Below are positions 50,150-57,106 of a stretch of DNA of 64,000 bases, piece after piece (within the stretch, counting starts at the first letter, position 1; every line of letters begins with the position of its first letter). The position numbers were made by a program, and so were the translations under genes. The notes beneath the pieces were generated by a model. It saw only the letters and a program-made list of their open reading frames with translations. It had not been told where the DNA came from and ran no database searches. Source of the stretch: Natrinema sp. HArc-T2 (GTDB lineage Archaea > Halobacteriota > Halobacteria > Halobacteriales > Natrialbaceae). The stretch lies in the NCBI RefSeq assembly GCF_041821085.1, contig NZ_JBGUAZ010000008.1, positions 1-64,000 on the forward strand, written 5' to 3'.

Positions 50150-51376
50150 ATGGACGATTCCGATGCGACTCCTCACGCTGGGCGGAATGGGACGTCGACA
50201 GCGTCAGCCGACGCCGGCCAGAGAGATGATACCGCCGCGGCCGTCCGGGAGGCTATCGCCTCGGCGGAGGTGGGAACCGAGGAACTCTATGTCGACCTCA
50301 CAGCGATCGATGGCGTTAGTACCATCAGCGTTCGCGACGGCGTGGCGTCGGTCGAAATCTCGCTTCCGGTGCCGAGCCAGACACTCCGCGAGCAACTCGC
50401 CGCGGACGTGATCGCTGCTGCCGAGTCCGTCGATGACGTTGAGTCGGTTGATGTCGATTTCCAGGCCAGTGCTGCCGATCCAGGAGAACACGTCGACATG
50501 CTTCCCGACGTCAAAAACGTCGTCGCCGTCGCGTCGGGCAAGGGTGGCGTCGGCAAGAGCACTGTCGCGACGAACCTCGCGGCCGCGCTGGCGGATACGG
50601 GCGCGACTGTCGGCCTTCTCGATGCCGACGTGTACGGGCCGAACGCGCCGACGCTGCTCGGCCTCGACGAGCGACAACCCAACGCCACGAGCGACGACGA
50701 GATGGTCCCGCGCGAGGCCTACGGCGTCCGGACGATGAGCATGGAGTTCATCACCGGCGAGGACGACCCAATCATCTGGCGCGGCCCGCTGGTCGACGAG
50801 TTCATCAAGCAGCTATTCGGCGATGTCCGGTGGGGTAAACTGGACTACTTGATCGTCGACTTGCCACCGGGTACCGGGGACGCACACCTTTCGCTGGTGC
50901 AGCACTTCCCCGTCGCCGGCGCCGTTATCGTGACTACGCCACAGGAAGTCGCGGTCGACGACGCCGCCCGTGGCCTCGTCGGCTTCGCACGTCACGACAC
51001 CCCGGTGTTAGGAATCGTCGAGAACATGGCCGGATTCGAGTGTCCGGATTGCGAGTCGCTTCACGATATCTTCGGCACCGGCGGTGCCGACGACCTGGCC
51101 GACCAGTTCGACGTTCCCGTTCTGGGTCGCGTCCCACTCGAGCCAGCCGTCGGGTCGATGGACGACGATGGCGATTCGGGACGACCGCCCGGTATCGATG
51201 TGCCTCTCGTCGGTCGCCTCGAGTTACCCCGCACTCAGGAGGAGCGAACACAAGGTAACAGAGCGCCCCCACTTGCCTGCAGGACCGACGGCGGTGCCAC
51301 TCGCGAGCAGCTCCGAATTGCCGCGACCCGAATCGCGGCGCGGCTGAACGAGGCTGCTGTGACGTTCCGCGAGTGA
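50150..51376 (+). CDS. Mrp/ApbC-type P-loop ATPase (Fe-S cluster carrier)
   Basis: 408 aa. An N-terminal acidic tail is followed by a MIP18/DUF59 domain (about 28-110: VREAIASAEVGTEELYVDL, ISVRDGVASVEISLPVPS). The ATPase then has ASGKGGVGKSTVATNLA, LDADVYGPNAPTLLG and IVDLPPGTGDAHLSL. The cluster-binding C-P-D-C occurs at GFECPDCESLHDIFG. Such proteins assemble or carry Fe-S clusters. The start is 6 nt after the molybdoenzyme stop, so it probably matures that complex. Its C-terminal 60 residues (GRLELPRTQEERTQG and after) are less conserved. Confidence 0.88.
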   Translation: MDDSDATPHAGRNGTSTASADAGQRDDTAAAVREAIASAEVGTEELYVDLTAIDGVSTISVRDGVASVEISLPVPSQTLREQLAADVIAAAESVDDVESVDVDFQASAADPGEHVDMLPDVKNVVAVASGKGGVGKSTVATNLAAALADTGATVGLLDADVYGPNAPTLLGLDERQPNATSDDEMVPREAYGVRTMSMEFITGEDDPIIWRGPLVDEFIKQLFGDVRWGKLDYLIVDLPPGTGDAHLSLVQHFPVAGAVIVTTPQEVAVDDAARGLVGFARHDTPVLGIVENMAGFECPDCESLHDIFGTGGADDLADQFDVPVLGRVPLEPAVGSMDDDGDSGRPPGIDVPLVGRLELPRTQEERTQGNRAPPLACRTDGGATREQLRIAATRIAARLNEAAVTFRE

Positions 51377-51451
51377 GCGTTCGAGCGACCGGATTTCTCG
51401 TTTCTATAGAAAAAGCAGGCCGAGTATCTCGGGACGTACCCCCGAGGCGGT

Positions 51452-51718
51452 TCACGTTTCGGGACGAACGATCGTTACTGAAACTGGAGACCGCTTTGCC
51501 ACCTCCTCAGCAACGCTTCCCAGCAGTATCCGACCGACGCCCGTCCGTCCGCGACTCCCGATAACGATATGATCGGCACCGAGGTCATCAACGGCACCGA
51601 TAATCGCTCGCGCTGGTGATCCGTGTGCGAGTCTCGTTTCGACTGCGACTCCGTGTTCGGCTGCGAGACTTTCGTATTCCTTGAGTAGTTCTTCCGCCTC
51701 CGCTTCTCGTTGCTCCAT
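51452..51718 (-). CDS. Half-size universal stress protein
   Basis: 88 aa from ATG 51718, which shares one base with the chrA stop (TGATG). It contains only the C-terminal half of a Usp domain: ELLKEYESLAAEHGVAVETRLAHGSPARAII, then VIGSRGRTGVGRILLGSVAEEVAKRSPVSVTIV with an intact ATP loop. The first two strands (ILVPVDGS type) are missing and no trace is seen at the end of chrA. Either a truncated remnant or a minimal Usp working with another subunit. Coupling to chrA suggests it is still translated. Confidence 0.7.
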   Translation of the reverse strand: MEQREAEAEELLKEYESLAAEHGVAVETRLAHGSPARAIIGAVDDLGADHIVIGSRGRTGVGRILLGSVAEEVAKRSPVSVTIVRPET

Positions 51719-53067
51719 CACAGAAGATAGAACGCGGCGATTCCGACCGCTCCCCCGCCGAAAATGAGGTATACTGCGTCGACTCCGCGGAGAAACAGGG
51801 CGAACGTGAGTCCCGCTACACTGACAGTCAGGAGATCAACGAAGGAATCGCGGGCGAGCGTCACTATCGCTCCCAAAATCGCACCGACCACTGCAGCATT
51901 GACACCCATCAGCGCCGTCTGGATGACGTCGTTCTCTCGGACCTGTGCGAAGCTGGGGAAGAAACCCAGAATAAACACGAACGAGGGCCCGAACGCGCCA
52001 ATCGTTGCCACGAGTGCACCGAGGACAGCGACCCCAACTGAGCCATCCGAGATGTCGAGCAAGAGCTTGTAGCCGATGAATGCCGTCGTCATCACGACGG
52101 GACCGGGCGAGAGTTGCCCGATAGCGACGCCGTCGACGAACTCACGACCGGTCATCCAGGCGAATTCGTTGACGACGTACTTTTCGATAAACGGAATGAG
52201 AACCAGCCCTCCCCCATAAATGAACGATCCCGTGTAGAGCATAAACAGGAAGAGTTTCACCCCTTCGTTCGTCCAGAGGACCGTTAAAAGGCCCCAAATC
52301 GGGGAGGATTCCACAGCGGTGCGGACTCGAGGTCGAAGAACCGCGAGGATGCGATCACGTCGGAGAAACAGGAGTGTGGCGACGACACCGACGAGACCCC
52401 ATACTCCTACCTGTCGAATGTTGTGCCGAATCCACGTCGACCGATAGAGGAAAACGGTGACGAGCCCTGCTGCGATAAACGAGAGCACGGGATTCGGATT
52501 CGCTACGACGGTCACGACGATCGTCGCGCTCAGGAGGGCACCGAGGAGGTAATCGACCGACCACGTTTCGGAGCCGATATGGAACTCGAGATCCGTGCGA
52601 CCTTCTGCGAGTGCGGAGTTGCCCATCGACCATGCCGCACCGGCAATGAGGCCAATGACGACGGGATTGATCCCGTAGAAGAACGCTTCAACGGAGGGAA
52701 CGGCCTGATACGCGAAATAGAGCCACGAGAAGACGACCACGATGATGAACGTCGGCAGCATGAACGCACCGCCGGCAACGAGCGCGCCGAGCGTCCCGCC
52801 GCGAACCCATCCCATGAAGATGCCGAGTTGTGTCGAGGCTGGGCCCGGCAGTGTGTTGCAGATCGCGAGTCCTTCCATGAACGTCTGCTGGTCAGTCCAG
52901 CCGTCCTCCCCGCTGAGGTCGTCTTCCATCATCGCGATGTGGACGAGCGGGCCGCCGAATCCGACGATCCCGATATAGATGAAATACGTCGCTATCTCGA
53001 TGAGTCGCTCAGCAGTCGGCTCTCCGCTGTAGGACTCTGTGGGGCCGTCTGAACCGGCGTCACTCAT
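51718..53067 (-). CDS. chrA: ChrA family chromate transporter
   Basis: 449 aa, a complete two-domain CHR protein. The N-terminal half has FIYIGIVGFGGPLVHIAMM and the GLAICNTLPGPASTQLGIFMGW motif. The C-terminal half repeats it (GGGLVLIPFIEKYVV, then VDGVAIGQLSPGPVVMTTAFIGY). It exports chromate, or takes up sulfate-like anions in exchange, at the cytoplasmic membrane. Its place beside a sulfur-oxidation cluster leaves sulfate or sulfite export open as a role (inference). Divergent from the endonuclease-V-like gene at 53179. No ChrR/ChrB regulator is present. Confidence 0.9.
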   Translation of the reverse strand: MSDAGSDGPTESYSGEPTAERLIEIATYFIYIGIVGFGGPLVHIAMMEDDLSGEDGWTDQQTFMEGLAICNTLPGPASTQLGIFMGWVRGGTLGALVAGGAFMLPTFIIVVVFSWLYFAYQAVPSVEAFFYGINPVVIGLIAGAAWSMGNSALAEGRTDLEFHIGSETWSVDYLLGALLSATIVVTVVANPNPVLSFIAAGLVTVFLYRSTWIRHNIRQVGVWGLVGVVATLLFLRRDRILAVLRPRVRTAVESSPIWGLLTVLWTNEGVKLFLFMLYTGSFIYGGGLVLIPFIEKYVVNEFAWMTGREFVDGVAIGQLSPGPVVMTTAFIGYKLLLDISDGSVGVAVLGALVATIGAFGPSFVFILGFFPSFAQVRENDVIQTALMGVNAAVVGAILGAIVTLARDSFVDLLTVSVAGLTFALFLRGVDAVYLIFGGGAVGIAAFYLL

Positions 53068-53178
53068 CTATAGTGACCCTGCTATCATCCGTACGATATT
53101 GAATATACGCCACCACGATGGGCCGTCCGTCGCGTTCGGTGAGAGCTCTATGCTGCTGCACAACGGAGCTTCCGACGA

Positions 53179-53691
53179 ATGGTCAACGCCTTCTGGCTCG
53201 ATCGCGACCTCGAGCGAACCGTAACGTGGCTCGTCGACCGGCACGTAACCAGCAGCGTCTTCGAGTGTTCGATGGTGCTGACGACTGCGGTCCAGTTGAA
53301 CGGTTATCCGAAATCGGACACGCTATCCTTTACCCATCCCGACCACCCGCTGACTCGTTGGGCGGCGCGCTCGATCGCGAACTGGCAGTATCTGTGCGAT
53401 TATACGGAAGCAGTCCACGAGGAGTGGCGCTACCGGTGGGATCACGGGCCGACGGAGCGCCACGGCTCGTGGGAGACCGTTCGATCGCTGGACGACGCGA
53501 CCGTCCGTGGCCTCGAGTGGCCGACCGAGGGGCGAACGGACCCGCCGCAACTGACCGGGCGATGGACGGCTGACGACTACGTCGACGCCTACCGATACTA
53601 CTACGCGAACGAGAAGCGCCACCTGTTCGAGTGGTCGAAGGATCGGTCGATGCCGCCCTGGGTCGACGCGTACACGGTCGATCCGCGTTGA
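53179..53691 (+). CDS. Pyrimidine-dimer glycosylase (T4 endonuclease V)-like protein
   Basis: 170 aa from ATG 53179. MVNAFWLDRDLERTVTWLVDRHVTSSVFECSMVL parallels the D-x-H-x-x-x-x-x-x-E pattern of phage-type pyrimidine-dimer DNA glycosylase relatives (DxHV...E, then HPxHPLxxW, then N-W-x-Y-L and EW-x-YR). The known enzymes cut at UV cyclobutane dimers. Many family members in phages and haloarchaea are untested. The ending YRYYYANEKRHLFEWSKDR is conserved among haloarchaeal copies as I recall. R2 copy G follows its stop directly. Divergent from chrA. Confidence 0.65.
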   Translation: MVNAFWLDRDLERTVTWLVDRHVTSSVFECSMVLTTAVQLNGYPKSDTLSFTHPDHPLTRWAARSIANWQYLCDYTEAVHEEWRYRWDHGPTERHGSWETVRSLDDATVRGLEWPTEGRTDPPQLTGRWTADDYVDAYRYYYANEKRHLFEWSKDRSMPPWVDAYTVDPR

Positions 53692-53692
53692 C

Positions 53693-53780
53693 GGCTACAG
53701 TAGCCACTGAAAGTCAATGTACACCAGATCGAACGAGGGCTATGCGATCGGTGTGTAAATCGTTTCAGTTGTTACTATAG
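53693..53780 (+). repeat. R2 interspersed palindromic repeat, copy G
   Basis: 88 bp, GGCTACAGTAGCCACTGAAAG to CGTTTCAGTTGTTACTATAG, the same length as copy F. It starts 2 nt after the stop codon of the endonuclease-V-like gene. Confidence 0.65.
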
Positions 53781-53879
53781 CAGTAGATAGTAGCGCGATT
53801 TATTAATTCAGAATTCTATTTAAAAAGAATCTGGAAGTTCGGTCACTACACGTGCTTATTGAACGGCAGGCGGTAAACA

Positions 53880-54020
53880 AGCATCCGCGAGCGAAGCGAG
53901 CGGTTCGCCGCCGGAGCGGGTTTTCACCTCGCGACGGCGGTCTTTTGACATCAACGGGTTTTGCCGGGGTTCGACCGAGTGAGCAACGCGAACGAGGGAG
54001 GACCCCGGTAAAAGAGGTTG
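53880..54020 (+). other. GC-rich potential structured RNA or element
   Basis: Contains GCGAGCGAAGCGAGCGGTTCGC (a short repeated hairpin word) and the inverted pair CCGGGGT (53964-53970) / ACCCCGG (54002-54008) enclosing 31 nt. It is flanked by AT-rich DNA (53790-53840). It contains a weak 68-codon frame of arginine-rich, non-haloarchaeal composition, which I do not accept as a gene. A non-coding RNA is possible but unproven. Confidence 0.35.
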
Positions 54021-54148
54021 CTGTACTCACCGCTAGTTTCACGACACACTTTGAGTAAAGAAACCGCATTACCAACTACTGATAGGGGAGTGATACAGAC
54101 GTCTCAATATCTCTCCTAGGAAGGTACTTGATCGAGTCGCCCGCTGTG

Positions 54149-54556
54149 ATGAATATGGCTTGGACGTTCTGGCGACACCCACACTCCGATGAGCGAGCGG
54201 ACGCGGACGCAGATTCAGTCAGTACCACTGCCGATCCTGATTTTGCCATCTTAGCCGATTGGCGACGGGCGTGTATTCTCACCTATCTCGTCAATACGGA
54301 CGACCTCGAGATTGATCGATCACAGTTGGTCGAGGTGGTGTTCGAATCCGAAGTGCAGGATCCGAACCGACCGACCCAACCGGACAGAGACGCGATCGAT
54401 ATCGACCTCCATCACCGGCAGTTGCCACGGCTCGAACAGGCAGGACTCATCACCTACGACTGGCGTCACGGCACGGTCCAGTACGATGGATCGCCGCTGA
54501 TCGAACAGGGACTCGAACGCGTCTTCGCGGGCTCACCAGTTGTGCCACAGTTATGA
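54149..54556 (+). CDS. DUF7344-like winged-helix regulator
   Basis: 135 aa from ATG 54149 (MNMAWTFWRHPHSDERAD); TTG 54128 is an unlikely start. FAILADWRRACILTYLVNTDDLEIDRSQLVEVVFESE forms the first helices. IDIDLHHRQLPRLEQAGLITYDWRHGTVQYDG is the family-typical wing region (H-H-x-L-P-L-E-x-G-LI-YD). Compared with the protein at 40863 it lacks the N-terminal C-x-C. It stands alone before the convergent histidine-kinase gene. Target unknown. Confidence 0.75.
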   Translation: MNMAWTFWRHPHSDERADADADSVSTTADPDFAILADWRRACILTYLVNTDDLEIDRSQLVEVVFESEVQDPNRPTQPDRDAIDIDLHHRQLPRLEQAGLITYDWRHGTVQYDGSPLIEQGLERVFAGSPVVPQL

Positions 54557-54699
54557 CGCCTCGACCCGAGGCTGTTGACCACCGCTTCGAAAAGCGGGTC
54601 TGTGATGCGTTCTACCGAATTGAATCGTAGTCCGCAGTCTCCTGTCGTCGCCCCACGATTCGTCTGATCCGACACAGCCCGGCGATCGGGTCCCTCGGT

Positions 54700-56976
54700 T
54701 TAGGGGGTCTCCTCGGCGGCGACCGGAAGCTCCACCACGAAGATGCTCCCGTCCGGATCGTTGTCTTCGACCCAGATGCGCCCGTCGTAGCGAGTGACGA
54801 GCGTCTTCACTAGATGCAGCCCGAGCCCGGTTCCGTTGCTTTCGAGCCCTTTCTCTCCTTCATCGAAGATCCGATCTTTGTGTGTCTCCGGGATTCCGGG
54901 ACCGTTGTCCGCGATCCGAACTCTGACCTTCGTCTCCGCTCGCGTTGCCGTGACGGTGACGGTCGGGATCTCCTTGTCGTTGTGCTTGATCGCGTTTTTG
55001 AGTAGATTTCTGAACAGCGACTGTACCATGTCGTCGGCGAGTACCTCGATATCTGGGATCGTGCCGTCGATGTAGACGACTGCCCGTTCGTGGCTCGAGC
55101 GGACGGCGTTGACTTCCGATTCGAGAACGGACTGAAGGCCAACGGGGAAGCGGTCGGCATCCGACTGCAGCATCGCTTGCGTGATGTCTCTCGCTGTTTC
55201 GGTGATCTCGACGGCATCGCGAGCCGCCGTGAGAACCTGCTCGACGTACGCGTTCCCATCCGCGTCGACGTATGCCGTGAGCGTATCCGCGTATGCGAGC
55301 ACGAGCTGGAGGTCGTTGCGGATGTCGTGGCGCACGATCTGATTGAGCATCTCGAGGTTGTCCCGCTGGGTCTCGAGTTGCTGTTCGTACTCGACACGGG
55401 CCGTGATGTCGATGTTGCTCTCTGCCAGCCGGACGAGGGATCCATCGTCGTCATAGATCGGGTTCGCGTGGACCTGAAAGATCCGTTCGTCTCCCTCGTC
55501 GTCGCGGTGGACGTGCTCGACTGTGACCGGCTCGTCTGTGTTCTTGATCTCGGCGATCGGACACGGGATCGGGTCCTCACCCTCATCACAGGGCTGGGTC
55601 CGTCCGTGAGTAAGCTCGTAACAGGTGTCACCCGTTTCGACGGTCGCATGTGAGTTCGCGTATTCGATCGTGTATTCCTCGACGTTAAGGACGTAGAACG
55701 GATACGGGAGGCTCTCGATGACCGTGGTGAGAAAGTCACGTTCCGCCGCGAGCTCTCGTTCGCGCTCGATGCGCTCGGTGATGTCACGACCGAGTGCGAG
55801 ATACTGCGGCTCGTCACCGATCTCGATTTTGTTGAGCCAGACTTCGACCGGGAACGTCGACCCGTCCTTTCGCTCGTGTTTCCCCTCGACTTTTACTGTC
55901 TCGCCGATGTCCATCGACGCCCAGAGCTCGCGTGCGCCCTCGCGGTCCAGTCCGATCTCGTAGTCGGTGACGTTCATCGAGGTGAGCTCTGTGCGTGCGT
56001 AGCCGAGACTCTCCACGTTTTGCTCGTTGGTGGCGATGATCTCTCCGTCCGCATCGTGGACGGCGATCGCATCCGGCGACTGGTCGAACAACGCTTGCAG
56101 TCGGTTTCTGCTCTCTTCGAGTGCCTGCTCGCGGTCTTTAAGCGTCGTGATCTCTCGCCCCGAGCCGACGATCCGCTCGACGCGTCCGTCGACGATGAGT
56201 GGCGTCAGCTTGGTTTGCCAGACCGTCGTCTCGCCGTCCAGTTCGAGCGTTTCCTCGTAGACGATCGGTTCCCGACACTCGAGACACTCGCGATACTTCG
56301 CTGCGAGCTCGGCTCCGAGGTCGTCCCCGAAGGCTTCGACCGGCGTCTTCCCACGGATGTCGTCGGTCGACTTGCCCGTAAACTCGGTTTCGCGCTCGTT
56401 GAACCGCTGAAACCGAATCGTCCCGTCTTCGTCGACATCGAGCAGGAATAGGGCGTCCTGTACGTGCTCGAAAACCGTCTCGTACTCGCGCTGGAGCGAC
56501 TGAAGTTTGCATTCTCGGTTCGTTTCCTCGGAGACTGCCTGTGACGCGCTGACGATCGTGGTGAGTGTGCCGTCCTCGACGACCGGCGTGAGTGTCGTCT
56601 GCCACTCGACAGTTCCGGGAGGGAACTCGAGCGTTTCCTCGTAGTCGATGGGCTCACGTCGAGAAACGCAATCGTGAAACCGGCTGGCTGCCGCAGTGCC
56701 GTCCGATTCGCCGAGAAGGTCACGGAGTGATCGGCCACGGCACGCGGTCGCTGTGATCCCGGTCTGTTCTTCGTGGGTGTGGTTGTTTCGCTGGAATCGG
56801 AAGGTCGGTTCCGAACCGTCACGTTCGACCGTGAAAACGGCAATCGCGTCTTCGACGGCGGTGAAAATAGCCTCGGTTATCGAGGCTGGCTGCGATTGGC
56901 TCGCCGACAACGCGCGGTCGCTCTCGTCAGATCCAGCCACACGACCGTCCGGTCGATTCTGATCGGCCATACACAT
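54700..56976 (-). CDS. Multi-PAS sensor histidine kinase
   Basis: 758 aa, cytoplasmic (no transmembrane helices). Four PAS-type domains lie at about 30-150, 165-280, 295-410 and 420-540. The fourth carries a Cys-rich insert (TCYELTHGRTQPCDEGEDPIPCPIAE) that could hold a metal or haem. The kinase follows with H-box VRHDIRNDLQLVLAYAD (His about 554), N-box LLKNAIKHND, G1 DNGPGIP and G2 GTGLGLHLVKTL, all intact. It should autophosphorylate and pass phosphate to an unlinked receiver. Divergent from the second kinase gene (57107) with 130 nt between, so the two may be co-controlled. Confidence 0.88.
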   Translation of the reverse strand: MCMADQNRPDGRVAGSDESDRALSASQSQPASITEAIFTAVEDAIAVFTVERDGSEPTFRFQRNNHTHEEQTGITATACRGRSLRDLLGESDGTAAASRFHDCVSRREPIDYEETLEFPPGTVEWQTTLTPVVEDGTLTTIVSASQAVSEETNRECKLQSLQREYETVFEHVQDALFLLDVDEDGTIRFQRFNERETEFTGKSTDDIRGKTPVEAFGDDLGAELAAKYRECLECREPIVYEETLELDGETTVWQTKLTPLIVDGRVERIVGSGREITTLKDREQALEESRNRLQALFDQSPDAIAVHDADGEIIATNEQNVESLGYARTELTSMNVTDYEIGLDREGARELWASMDIGETVKVEGKHERKDGSTFPVEVWLNKIEIGDEPQYLALGRDITERIERERELAAERDFLTTVIESLPYPFYVLNVEEYTIEYANSHATVETGDTCYELTHGRTQPCDEGEDPIPCPIAEIKNTDEPVTVEHVHRDDEGDERIFQVHANPIYDDDGSLVRLAESNIDITARVEYEQQLETQRDNLEMLNQIVRHDIRNDLQLVLAYADTLTAYVDADGNAYVEQVLTAARDAVEITETARDITQAMLQSDADRFPVGLQSVLESEVNAVRSSHERAVVYIDGTIPDIEVLADDMVQSLFRNLLKNAIKHNDKEIPTVTVTATRAETKVRVRIADNGPGIPETHKDRIFDEGEKGLESNGTGLGLHLVKTLVTRYDGRIWVEDNDPDGSIFVVELPVAAEETP

Positions 56977-57106
56977 TCACGGCCTGTTTCATCAATAAGA
57001 GTGACTATACTGTGAACACTCGGCTGGGCTGTCTGACCGTGCCGTGCCGTGATTATGCTTGCGTTGCTACACAATCATTTTGGTCATCAGCTAAAAAAGA
57101 ACGGGT

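Noticed and set aside
53852-54058. 68-codon frame in the GC-rich structured segment
   Set aside because: Arg-rich, non-acidic, spans the inverted repeats; treated as non-coding.
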